Part shown: positions 1 to 10,800 of the stretch, in pieces | How positions within the stretch are numbered: position 1 is the stretch's first letter | Layout of the letters: each line of letters begins with the position of its first letter | From: Pelargonium nanum | Taxonomy: Eukaryota; Streptophyta; Magnoliopsida; Geraniales; Geraniaceae | Direction of reading: 5' to 3' | Length of the DNA: 64,000 nt | Assembly: GCA_036897485.1 (NCBI GenBank) | Contig: JAYMTF010000038.1 | Location: 1 to 64,000, forward strand | Notes under the pieces: generated by a model | What the model was told of the DNA's origin: nothing | What the model saw: the letters and a program-made list of their open reading frames with translations, nothing else | Databases searched by the model: none | Translations under genes and position numbers: made by a program

Positions 1-84
1 ATAACCTAAAAATAGAAACAGGACACTCATTTTGAGACAAAAAATTTAGACAAACAGAACACTCATTTTGGGACGGAAGGAGTA
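1..84. mobile_element. Stowaway-type MITE, right end (cut by window edge)
   Basis: Read on the minus strand, the segment ends in TACTCCTTCCGTCCCAAAAT, a close match to the Stowaway (Tc1/mariner-derived) terminal inverted repeat, including the TA target dinucleotide at 83-84. A second ACTCATTTTG motif lies inside it. The other end falls outside the window, so length and target duplication cannot be checked. Non-coding. Confidence 0.55.
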
Positions 85-2083
85 CAAATCGAAGTATAGA
101 CACCACAATGGGTATAAAAATAGATTGGATACCATTTGAGTCTCAACCCAAACTTTGAGTACCATATGACAATTGACAACAATCAAAATATAAACTTATC
201 CACACACTATCATGACATAGCATACAACAAAACAGTAACAAGTATTGGCACAGGACAATTTCTTACTAGCAATAACCATTTGAGTATGAACAATTGCTGC
301 TCATTTTAGCTTCTGCAACAATCAGTACTCAATTCAAAAGAAAACAACAAAAGTCCACTCTTGAAGTGAATAATCTTGAACACAGATCTGAAAAAACTCT
401 CATGATATAATTCACTTGCCTGCACCCCCATAATATGTCTAGACATTCGACAAAATAAGGAGCCATATACATCATAATGTGCTAATATAACATCAAATTA
501 TAAAACTAAACAGGCATCCACACTATAGAAGCCACTTTCCACTTTGGATAAGAAGATGTAGCATAACCAGTTGAAGCAAGCTTCCACAATGCGATCAACC
601 AAAGATACCACCCCCTGCCACCCAAAAGAATAAAATGCAACTGTCATATACCATACATAGTATCAAAGAAACAGATAATGATAAACAGACATTCCACAAA
701 TGCATATTCATGATCCTTCCAGATAAGGACTAGTTCAACAAACTGAACTCATACAGATAAACATAAGGTATAATAACAATCGCCCCCATACAGGTCATGC
801 TTCATTGTAATAATGTCCATCCAAATCTTTTAGTAAGCAGTTAGGAAAGGAGCAGATACACTATAACCATTTCTATAATGTGCGTCCAAAAGGCAAAAAA
901 GATGGCCAATAATTATTGGTGTCAAAAACAGGACTTCCTCTATGCAGTACTGCACTAAGTCACAATTTCATACATTACAGATAATGCATAATTTTAAGTT
1001 CAAATTCTGTAATTTGGGAACATATAAACACTATTCACCAAGTATATTTTTACAGGACATCACGTGGTGCTCATTTTTTAAAACCTTTAGCTAGTGTCAC
1101 TTATGATAGTATACAACACACGGGGTTATATATCAATATAATGCCTCAGCAATCTACGGCCATCTGCCAAAGCTTGCAACTTGGCCGCTTCAAGAGAAGA
1201 GCCTGTGAGAAGCCACATCAAGTTCTGCAAGTCTGGACAAACTGCTTTTAGGCCAACTATCTTGAACCAAAGAATTTCTGAAGCATAAAACATGATTTTA
1301 TATATTTTATCAATTTAATAAAGAGTTAGCATGTACGGTTCTGGTGTATAAGAATATGACTTATATTTTCAAAATATTGAAATAAATACAGGGTCAAATC
1401 AGTACACTAATCTTTGATTATTACCAAATACCACACATAATAATCATCAGAATGGGATAAGGGGACAATCAGACAATCCCAAAATGTTTAATTTGAATGC
1501 AGATTGAATGTTCAATGTCTTAAAAAGACAGTTCTTTTTTGTCATGGGTAAGAAAGATTAGCCTAGCTCAGTCAATTTCTTAAGTACAAGAAACCCAAGA
1601 AGTAAAAGCCAATTTTGACAAGGAACTACTTGAAAACTTAAGCATGTATTTCAATAATTCTAAAGAGAATATCTAACAACTGCAAAATGCATAAAAATGA
1701 TAACCAAAGCTCCATCGAAGACCCTACAAATTACTAAACTAGATTGACTAATAAACAAGTATCTCACCCAAGCTATGCCATCACTTTAATGCACACGCAA
1801 ATGGTATCAGTATCAATCAAATATATGTCAATTGTTAAGTTATGGCATCTCAAAATATAGGTGGGAAATAGACTGGATCTCCCTTATCTTCCAAACCTTA
1901 GCATCTAAGGTGTCAAATTCAGCCAAATTCACAAATGCAAACACTATTAGTTTTATTATGTCTAGATTGCTTGAAATTTATCAATCACTAGCCTAGGTAA
2001 CCATTGCAATTTCAATCACCACATATAAACAAGAAACAACTATTCAAGTACGATATAAAATGTGAAGTAACGAGCGTACCAAA
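85..2083. other. Non-coding region downstream of SmB; probable 3' UTR intron and exon
   Basis: No ORF here resembles a protein. On the minus strand a consensus-like donor (TTTG|GTACGC) lies five bases after the SmB stop, so part of this stretch is probably a 3' UTR intron followed by a 3' UTR exon. The less AT-rich block near 1145-1275 is the best exon candidate. This is inferred from splice signals only; RNA reads would settle it. Confidence 0.35.
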
Positions 2084-2920
2084 TCACTGTTGCTGATTTT
2101 GCTGCTGTTGGGGATTTGGTGGAGGCGGCATGCCGGGACGAGGTGGCCCAAATGTAGGAACACCACCACCTGGTGGAGGTGGCATCCCAGGGCGAGGTGG
2201 AGGAGGACCGGGCATTCCTGGCCTGGGTGGACCTGGTGGCCCTCTCATCATTTGACCTGTAGGTGGAGGCGGCATTGGCCTCTGCCCATACTGAGGTGGC
2301 GGACCCGGGTAAGGCTGAGGTGGTCCGCCGGGCCTCTGCACATACTGCCCACCAGGAGGAGGCGGACCGCGGGCCATCGGAGGTGGAACCTGTCCAGAAT
2401 GGGCGGCCTCTGGCCCGGGGGGCGGGACCCCGGGAGCCGGCGGGTACGATACCGGAGGAGCCGATAGCTGCGGAGGTCTCGAGATCTGGGGCTGCATCAT
2501 ACCAGGTGCAGGCCCACCAACGCCTCGCACAGGACCAGCAAGACCGGGCTGCGCGTGCACAAGCGGAGCAGTGGGGATTCCTCTCCCGGCGGCGCGTCCA
2601 ATGCCGGGACCAGCCAGGGCGGCGGCGGAGGCGGCTTTGGCGCGGGACTCTTCGGGAGGAGGTGGGCCCTCGACGGTCATGGAGATGACCTCCTCGCCGC
2701 GGAGGAGGACGAGGCCGAGGGTGCGCCGCTCCTCGCGCTCCTCGTTCTTCTTGCCCTTGGCCGGAGGGAGCTTGCGGAACTCTTCGCAGTCGCCGAGGAC
2801 GAGGTTCATGTGGCGGTCAAAGGCCATGAATTTTCCGACCAGTTGACGGCCGTCCTGGATTGTGACCCGCATCCGGTAGTTGATGTACTGGAGCATCTTG
2901 GAGCTCTTCGACATCGACAT
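2084..2920 (-). CDS. SmB: Small nuclear ribonucleoprotein-associated protein B (SmB/SmB')
   Basis: This is a core Sm protein. SmB joins the heptameric Sm ring that binds U1, U2, U4 and U5 snRNAs in the nucleus for pre-mRNA splicing. The 278 aa reading frame is uninterrupted. It starts [10 protein letters not shown] and carries the Sm fold at about residues 8-85, with Sm1 ([19 protein letters not shown]) and Sm2 ([20 protein letters not shown]). Next come the EESRAKA and GRAAGRG stretches typical of plant SmB, then a Pro/Gly/Met-rich tail of [11 protein letters not shown]-like repeats ending in Gln/Asn. Plant SmB proteins are usually about 250-280 aa. It shares a short divergent promoter with NOL. 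The coding part has no intron, but a donor lies just past the stop. Confidence 0.95.
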   Translation of the reverse strand: MSMSKSSKMLQYINYRMRVTIQDGRQLVGKFMAFDRHMNLVLGDCEEFRKLPPAKGKKNEEREERRTLGLVLLRGEEVISMTVEGPPPPEESRAKAASAAALAGPGIGRAAGRGIPTAPLVHAQPGLAGPVRGVGGPAPGMMQPQISRPPQLSAPPVSYPPAPGVPPPGPEAAHSGQVPPPMARGPPPPGGQYVQRPGGPPQPYPGPPPQYGQRPMPPPPTGQMMRGPPGPPRPGMPGPPPPRPGMPPPPGGGVPTFGPPRPGMPPPPNPQQQQNQQQ

Positions 2921-3213
2921 TTTGGGAGGGTTGAGGAGTGACGATTCCCTCCTCTGCTTCTAGGGTTTTGGGGTGGCGATTAGGGTTTTGAGGGTTCAGA
3001 TCAGTACCGAGACAGCGAGGAACGAAATTGGCCCACATATTTATTTATTTTAAATAGATAAATAAATCTATTTATTTTCAAAACAGCTCTACCGACGACA
3101 TGTCGTTTTTGGAAAATACGACCTGCCGTTCTTCTCCCAAAGTCCAATAACAGTCCTTCTCTGCGATTCTCTCTATCCATTACCATACCAGTTGCTTCTT
3201 CGATCTTCCTCCA
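2921..3213. promoter_or_regulatory. Divergent SmB/NOL promoter with two telo-boxes
   Basis: Only 293 bp separate the SmB start codon (minus) from the NOL start codon (plus). TAGGGTTTT occurs at 2961 and 2981; on the SmB strand this is the telo-box AAAACCCTA, known from plant promoters and leaders of growth and translation genes. The middle (about 3040-3080) is AT-rich. Sharing of control elements is inferred from spacing. Confidence 0.6.
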
Positions 3214-6200
3214 ATGGCGATCACATCTTTCAACTTCCCATCCTCGCTCCTCGCTCCTCTTTCACTCCCTCGACGCCATGGCCTCCTCTTCTTCTCTTCC
3301 CGCTCTCAGCTTCGACTCTCCTGTCGCCGATCGTGCATGCACGCTCTCTGCTCCGTCAATTTCCGCCAGAAACCTCGCATTCTAATGTCTGGTGCTCCGA
3401 TTTCGAATTTTTCGTTGGAAAGGGAGGAGACGAAGACTCCGGTGGAGAGAGAGCCCATGCTGCCTCCGTACAACGTCTTGATTACTGGCTCAACCAAAGG
3501 TTCGCAGCTCGTTTGTCTTCACAGCACTTGTCGTTTTGCTCCATTTTGCTAATTTATTGTGTTTCTCAATTTTCAGGGATCGGATATGCTTTGGCCAAAG
3601 AGTTTCTGAAAGCAGGTGACAACGTCCTCGTCTGCTCGAGATCAGGTACCTTCTATAGACTGAAGCAATTTTGAGTTTTTAATATTACTACATATACTTA
3701 CTTTAGCTATGGCGTATGATCAGCTGTGTACCCTACTCTGATTTTTCATGTTTCTCAGAGAATCTGCTTGATAGTTATGTTTCCCATGTTTCCCACTATG
3801 TACAAGTTTCTTGATCACCATGAGAAAGTTTCTGACTTGTTCATTACATTTAAGTATAAAATAGACCATGAGAAAGTTTCGAACTTGAAAACTCTTTAAG
3901 CATGCAATATTGACATCACCTGGCTAATTTATTTCTCGTAACTTATCTGTTGACAGCTGAGAGGGTGGAATCTACAGTTAACAGTCTCAGGGAAGAATTC
4001 GGGGAGCAGCGCGTGTGGGTATCTTCTACGGGACTGATTTTTTTACTCCTATAATAATCACTTTTGCTCTCTTTCCTCTGCACTGTTTCCATTCATGGCA
4101 GCTGGTTGGTTATAATTCATACAGCTGTTTTTGAATATTTTCCTCCTTTACAGGGTACAGCATGCGATGTCAAAAAAGGGCAGGATGTCAAGGATTTAGT
4201 AGCTTTTGCTCAAAAAAACATGAAGTACATTGATATTTGGGTATTTATGATCTTATTTTTCTCGTTACTCTATTTGATTTAGTTCAAAATCATATTTCTA
4301 ATGAATGGTGCTACCATTCAGTACCAAACATAATCAGATTAGTCTCTAGTATGGTGACCATGAATCCCTTGAAACATTAGAAGGAATTGAAATATAATAA
4401 CCTGTTATCTTACGTTATTGCAACCTTCAGCTTGAGAAAGTTCGGTTAAGGAATGTAGAGAATTTAATTATTCTGCTAGCTGGCCCATGCACATGCTCCA
4501 GTTTATAGCTTCAAAAAGTCTTTTGCCTTTTCTTGATCAAACCTGATTTAAAAACCGTTTTTCTCTCTTGGTGAAAAAACGAGTAAAAAATTCACGGTTT
4601 CAAGTAGTGACAAACCTCAAAATCCAGTTACTATTAAGAAAAATAGAATGGACTAATTGGGTAAAGATGTTAGAGTTACAAGTTTTGTTTTGATGGCTAA
4701 ACTGACGGACATATTTTTCATAGAACCCTTACTCATTGTATCGAACACTCGATGCCATTTAGCTGATAAAAGTGTCTGCAAGTGCATGTGAACATGCATT
4801 TTATTTTATTTTTATTTTTTTTTATAACTTTTGATCTGTAATTATGCGGCAGACCAAATCTGCTATCACCATCTTACCCTATGTTGAGAATGATGCAGAT
4901 TAATAATGCAGGATCAAACGCATATAGCTATAAACCACTAGCTGAAGCCTCAGATGAAGATCTTATGTACTCTTTTATACAATTCTTCTTTATCATTTGG
5001 GTTTGGCACCCATGTAAACTTTTATTTATGCTTTCAACTACTTTTTTTGCAGTGAAGTTGTCACTACAAATACTCTTGGTTTAATGTTATGCTGTCGAGA
5101 GGTAAATATCAAATTTCCCTGAAGTGACCATTTCCCAATCCTATTCTCACACGTGGTTGTCGTTTAGGCCATGAAGATGATGTTAAACCAACCTCGAGGG
5201 GGTCATATTTTCAACATTGATGGAGCAGGTTCAGATGGCAGACCAACCCCAAGGTATCAAGTTTGATCTACTTCAGCATTATTATAGTAGAACATACTTA
5301 ATAAGCTAACTAGTTAGTACAAACCAGGTTATGGTTTACTTGTTCCGTTAACATCGTTATGTGTTATTTTCCTCGGTAATAGTCCTTCCTTTATGTTTCT
5401 TATTTCCTCTCTATTCTCTAATAGATTTGCAGCATATGGGGCAACTAAACGCAGTGTAGTTCATTTAACAAAATCATTGCAGGTATGTTCTGAACGTGGT
5501 TTGTAAAATTAAGAACCTATATTTGACATTAAAGAAGTCATAAGCACTGTATTTTGTCTTTTGATGTTGAGGTGTTAGCTTGTTAATAAAATTCTTCCTA
5601 ATATTCTATGACAGTTTGGATATTTAAACCCGAATCAAACTCAACTTCATTCCTTTGTATACCCAATCATGGCACCAGAATCCACCACGTGGTGCAACCT
5701 GCCTATTAGGAATGCTAAGACAAAAATTAACTTGCCCACAATATTGCATGGATCATTGGCCTTGTTCTGTCAATGCAAGCCTGCCTTGTTATGTCAGCAT
5801 TATCCTATTTGTCATGATTTTGATTATGTTATCATGAATACATTTGAGGGTTCATTGTCATCTTGCCAGAGAGGATCTCATTGTTCATCCTGTTTTGACC
5901 TGATGTGTCTGGCAATAAGTGACCAATGTTTGGTTTGGGTGAAAGAATTTGTTGTTTCTATTACTCTCATCCAATAGGGTGTGATAGGCATACATTTACT
6001 TCAAATTAAGCGGGATATCAAGGAAAATGATTCACTAGCTTACTAATTAGACCCATGAAGTAGGGAATACATGGATCAATCTGTTATTTTCCTGTTCCCT
6101 TCAAATATTTCCTTTTCTTTCCTGTTCCTTTATTTCTTTGATTAACACACAGTTTATTGTATTGCTAGTAGTACACAATTGTTAGCAAGAATTTTTCCGC

Positions 6201-7360
6201 TACATGTAATTTGAAGTTCATTGATTTTCTTCACAGGCAGAACTGCAGATGCAAGATGTTAAAAATGTTGTGGTGCACAATCTGTCGGTATGTTTTGCTG
6301 TATGAAGCATTTTTTTTTCATATTCTAATTGATGATGTACATTAGGTCATACTACACTTGATTAAATTTGTTCAAACATATTTTACAATTGTGATACAAA
6401 CTCCAGTATGTTATGCTAATGTTAACAATGGCATGGTAAATTATGCCAGTGTCATCCACTGACATTGTTAGGAGTTATTTGGTGTTCTTATTACTACTCA
6501 GTACTCACCTGCTTGTCCCTATAACTTTAGTTGGATTTCCTTTTTTCTCAAGTAATTTTATGTGGCTTTGCAGCCAGGAATGGTCACTACTGATCTTCTT
6601 ATGTCTGGTGCTAATACGAAACAGGTAGAAAAGCGTAGTGTATATCTTTGTCCCAAGTCTTTGTTCTTCATCAGTCTTCTGATAAGTAAATGTTTTGTTT
6701 ATTGCAGGCCAAGTTTTTCATAAATGTTTTGGCAGAACCAGCTGAAGTGGTAAGGATTTGTTTCTCATCCTTAAGTGGTGATATGTAAACAGCTTATGTG
6801 GTATTCCTGTTAGTAAGCATTAGATGCAGTAAAATGTTTATATAGTGGCAATGAAATTTTGAAAGTCCAAAAACAGATTTCAATGCGTAAAAATGGAACC
6901 TAATTCGCAAGCCACTGATCATCCATCAATGGTCAATTATTGCCAATTTATTAACCTATTGCGGCTGATAATCAATAAAGAAAGAAAGAGTTGCATTCAT
7001 TGATTGATTGAAATATTCTGATCTCTTGCCGTCTATATTATTTCATTTAGTTGCAATTGGGTGATGTTTACAGGTTGCAGAATACCTAGTCCCGAACATC
7101 AGATCAATCCCGGCCAGTGGGTCAATGAAACCCACCTACATACGTTTCCTCACTGGACTGAAAGCATATTCCCAGATATTTGCAGTAAGCAGTGAAAAAG
7201 AAAATGAATACTTGCCCTTTCCGTTTCTTCTATATACTTTTCAGGTTATTTGAATTTACTTCATCTTTATGTGGTAACCTTATTTTCTTTTTCTCTCTTT
7301 TCTGTTATCCAGAGATTTGCTTTTGGAGCTAGAAGAAACAGACACGTGCTTGAAGATTGA
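3214..7360 (+). CDS. NOL: Chlorophyll(ide) b reductase NOL (NYC1-like), plastid SDR
   Basis: A short-chain dehydrogenase that with NYC1 reduces chlorophyll b to 7-hydroxymethyl chlorophyll a, the first step of chlorophyll b breakdown and light-harvesting complex disassembly at thylakoids. I assembled 13 exons: 3214-3499, 3577-3645, 3957-4018, 4154-4240, 4899-4966, 5053-5101, 5168-5253, 5425-5482, 6237-6287, 6574-6624, 6708-6749, 7074-7184, 7313-7360. All have GT/AG borders and sum to 1068 nt (355 aa; Arabidopsis NOL is similar). A Ser/Arg-rich plastid transit region occupies about the first 60 residues. The cofactor motif TGSTKGIG is at 91-98, NNAG at 170-173, the catalytic YGATK (YxxxK) at 240-244, and the NOL-typical PGMVTTDLLMSGA follows. 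Its 3' end converges on the ubiquitin-like ORF. Confidence 0.95.
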
Positions 7361-7602
7361 AAATCACTAAAGATTGTATGTGTTTAAATCAAAGACAATT
7401 TGTGAAAAGAGCTCAGGATAATTGACAAACAATTGTTACACAGTACAATTCCATTTTTGTCTGTTGATAGTGAAAAGTGAAAACTGTCACAACTGTTGGT
7501 AATTCTCTAACTGTGCGTTCATCTATCATCTACAAATCAAGAAAAAAACTTATAAAATGATGACATGAACAGCTAAGAATCGAAGAGATGGAGAACCATA
7601 TA

Positions 7603-8797
7603 TTACATTTCAATACTGGGAGTAACCTGTAGCACCTCATATGGGATACCACATATTTCTTCAATCTTCTGTTTCAGATCGCCTTTGGGAAAATGCTTCC
7701 TCATCACCACTTCAATTGTTTTCCCATCTGGTGTGGTAACCTTCCTTTCAACAGGAGTATCTAACATGAGAGTTGATCCCGACTTGATGTCGTATTGAGC
7801 CAGCAATTTGTCACCCTCCAGTCTATTGTCGTCAAGGAAGAGACTTGGCTGAATGTCAAGACAACTGAGGCTTGTAATCATCTCCTGGCTGATCATCTTC
7901 ATTACTACATCGACTGTATCTGAGTTATTCACATCAAGTTCAACTCCAGGTATGTCATGATTTGTCTTGATGAATAGTTTCATTGGAGTACTAATGATTT
8001 TTACATGAATGACAGACCACTTTACCATGTTAAAATTAGACACAACCTCCCAGTCCTCTAGCTTTCTTTGATTAAACCATAGCTCTTGAACACGAACTGG
8101 GATGTCAGTAGCACTCTCAATCATACACTTGACATCAAAAAATGCAAACCAAGACTTGACGTCAATTACATGATACTGTCTGTTGGCTACAACCACTGAC
8201 AGTGGCAAAGAGTCTACATATGTTTTTTGAGGGGGTTGGCCGAACATTACACAAACAATAGAGCTCGCTATCTTGAAATCTCTCAGAAATCTCCCACGTT
8301 CTACAAAATGGTAATTGTAGTGTATATCTGTGATTTTAGTTTTTTCAGATATAAGATCCACGATTTTGCGATATCCTATATTGTTGACATCATAGTCCCT
8401 GATCAAAATAGTTTCTCCAAGCTGTGGCATCTTGATGGTCAAGAGTAATTTAGGGTTTATGAACCAGAGTTTGGGACTCCTGGTTTACCCCGTAGAACTT
8501 TAGGGTTTTGTCGGTTTGAAGAGTTGGTATACTTCTTCCCAGGGCAAGAATGGGTGGTGTTGGAATCGAGAGTTGAGAAGATAGCATCTCCTGGATGGCA
8601 TGCACAGTTTCGGTTGTGCATGCCAAAATAGATCCTTCCCAACCATATCCAGCTACGGATATCTGGAAGTATTCGGGTTTTGGTTTTTGAACCTCTTCCA
8701 AACCAAATCCAGCTATTTCGGGTTCCTGCACCTTAGCTTGCTGGCTAACTAGGGGGGTATAGTATGCTCGCTTTTCTTTTCGACCAAACCTAAACAT
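7603..8797 (-). CDS. Tandem ubiquitin-like domain protein, reading frame broken once
   Basis: Two consecutive ORFs look like one protein of divergent ubiquitin-like units. The upstream part starts at ATG 8797 (MFRFGRKEKR) and ends at a TAA at 8452-8450. It holds one unit with TLKFYGVNQESQTLV, recalling ubiquitin's RTLADYNIQKESTLHLV. The downstream part (7603 to about 8457; first ATG at 8430) continues with about three and a half more units, for example MKLFIKTN...LDVNNSDTVDVV and PDGKTIEVVMRKHFPKGDLKQ. One surplus C in the CCC run at 8453-8455 accounts for the break: without it the text reads HKPKLLLTIK straight through. No unit ends in the conjugating LRLRGG. No function is recognised. It may be a decaying lineage-specific polyubiquitin-like gene, or a single-base sequence error may hide an intact one. 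Confidence 0.5.
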
Positions 8798-9201
8798 TGT
8801 TGAATAAACTAGAGCACAAGAAACAATGCAAAAGAACTTGATGTTTGTATGTTGAATAGGCAATAGGTATTTGCTGCTTGGATTTTATTGTATAGCATAA
8901 CAGTATATTTATACCTCTCAAATTCTGGAGTTTACTTCTTTTCCTTGTGGGATTATGATTTCATATTCCATGTTTAATTGACTTGTGTTTCTTGTGAACT
9001 ACGGAAGCTCTTTCTAGATTTGCGACTTCTCTTAACGGTCGGTTTGTAATTAAAAGTAATAAACTAATAAAACTTGCTTCAACATCGGATCCTTAAGACA
9101 TGGACCCAATATTGGATTAAACCGAAATAACCCCCACATATTTTATTCCAGTTCAATTATAAAAACAAAGCACTTTACGGGGAGAAATTAGAAAAAATAA
9201 A

Positions 9202-9235
9202 TACTTCATCCATCGCAAAATAATTGTTCAGTTTG
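9202..9235 (+). mobile_element. Diverged Stowaway-like terminal sequence
   Basis: TACTTCATCCATCGCAAAAT followed by AATTGTTCAGTTTG matches the common dicot Stowaway end (TACTCCCTCCGTCCCAAAAT, then AATTGTCCAGTTTG) apart from a few substitutions. I found no clear partner end downstream, so this is probably an eroded copy. Confidence 0.35.
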
Positions 9236-9435
9236 AGTTCAATTATTACATTTTAATTAAACTAAATAATATTATAAAGAATCTAAAAGGAACTAAATAA
9301 TATTATAAAGAATCAAAAAGGAGAAGAAAATTTAAGAGTAATATAATGATTTTTTTTAAGAAAAAGTAATATAATGAGCTTGATTATTATTCCCACTAAA
9401 GTTTTGATAGAAATTAATTGTTCATTACTTTCACC

Positions 9436-9600
9436 AGGCATGTTGGGCCAAACGGTTGATGCGATTTGCATTTCCTTTGAGGTCTCAAGTTCGAGCCTCC
9501 TTGCCGACGGTATGAGGTGAGATTTATGGGTTTAACAAAAATGGTGATTGCACAATTGAGTTGATATGGGAGAGACGGAGGTGTAATAGAGCTTAATCAA
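9436..9600 (+). mobile_element. tRNA-derived SINE-like element, copy A
   Basis: An A-box-like stretch (about 9448-9466) is followed by a B-box-like AAGTTCGAGCC at 9488-9498, the order of a tRNA-type pol III promoter. The core from about 9465 to 9535 (TTTCCTTTGAGGTCTCAAG, then CGACGGTATGAGGTGAGATTT) recurs on the minus strand at 62.7 kb and more loosely at 23.6 kb. The 3' end is uncertain and no A-tail is visible. Confidence 0.5.
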
Positions 9601-10438
9601 GTATATAATTGGCAGACTCGTATCAGTTCATGCAAATAAGGCGATGTCACATCATTAATTAATACTCATACCCGCTCTAATGTATTTGTGAGCACAGTCG
9701 CGCAAAGCGTCCGTTTAGATCCATTCTATTTGTGTCTTGGTTGAGAGTCTCAACCAATAAACCATGACTGAGATTCTGGAATATATATATATATATGACC
9801 TGAAAAGAGAGCTTGAGAGAGGACAAAGACATGTGGGTTGACAGTGGCAGAGAAGTTCACGGGTGTGGTTCAAAAGATAGCAGGAAATAGACCTCTCAAA
9901 CTGATATCAATTTGCCATTTGGTTCACAAACAAAACAACAACAACGACTCTAAAATCTTTACCATATACTCTTCTGTTTTGATCAATCATACGTAGAAGA
10001 TAGTAGAAGATGACTTTTTGAAGTCCATGTCTTCTACACTCCACATTTTGGCCTTTTTTTGTAGTCACGGACTCAACAACATTAAATAGTCTCTGTCTCT
10101 CAACTTTTTTTATTCAAAAATATTAGTACTTGCATGCATGGTTGCATAATTGTATTGATTTGCATAATCACAATTGGATAAGTTCACTACTTGATCACCA
10201 AATTTGATGAAACCTCTCATTTTTACACAGATTAAGACCAACAATGATAGTAATGTGACAGGTGCAGTGAATGCCTGAATGGTGATTAGTTTTACTTATT
10301 AATATATCATAGAGAAGTGTAACATTAATTGATGTGGGTGTTTTGAGAAACTTGTCTATTTATTGACTTTGCCTTGAAATTTGTATATTGAGATGCTACA
10401 CTACACATATTTATTTGTGCACTTTACTTTGCCTTGTA

Positions 10439-10545
10439 GTAAGTTTTTATTACTATTGTATTCAATCACTGACTGTCTGTTTCTGTGTCTCCATGTGTTC
10501 AACAAAGAATCTACTCTGCATTGTAAGTTTTTATTACTATTGTAT
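10439..10545 (+). repeat. 23-bp direct repeat, 84-bp offset
   Basis: The 23 bases at 10439-10461 (GTAAGTTTTTATTACTATTG plus TAT) recur exactly at 10523-10545, upstream of the receptor-like gene. This is probably a small local duplication. Both copies start with a donor-like GTAAGT. Confidence 0.6.
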
Positions 10546-10800
10546 ATTGTTAACTGTTTTGGCACTGCACACACCACAGCTATTCTATTCATTGCCTTTA
10601 CTATTTACCACTCAGATCTTATCTTCTTCACCTTGAAAGTTGAAACATTGTACACCAAAACTAAATACCACAGAGCTTGAAGCCAAGACCTATTCACTAC
10701 TTGCCTGAGTTTTCATAGTAGAAACCTCTCCATCTTTGAGACTCAGGCATGTTCTCTTCTTCTACAACTTGCTACTTGTAGTGTTCAACTACCAGTTGTG

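Larger units (their letters stand above)
8864..10797. other. Intergenic region with SINE-like and MITE-like remnants
   Basis: No convincing gene. It contains a Stowaway-like left end (9202-9235), a tRNA-derived SINE-like block (about 9436-9600), an (AT)n run near 9780-9796, and a 23-bp direct repeat (10439-10461 and 10523-10545). The last part, from about 10600, is probably promoter and leader of the receptor-like gene that follows. Confidence 0.5.

Noticed and set aside
2090-2941. Several plus-strand ORFs opposite SmB (up to 141 aa)
   Set aside because: They are antisense shadows of the Pro/Gly-rich, GC-rich SmB sequence; no domain-like features.
10381-10680. 99-aa ORF upstream of the pseudokinase gene
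   Set aside because: Low-complexity Leu/Tyr/Ser-rich text spanning a local 23-bp duplication; better read as leader or promoter DNA.
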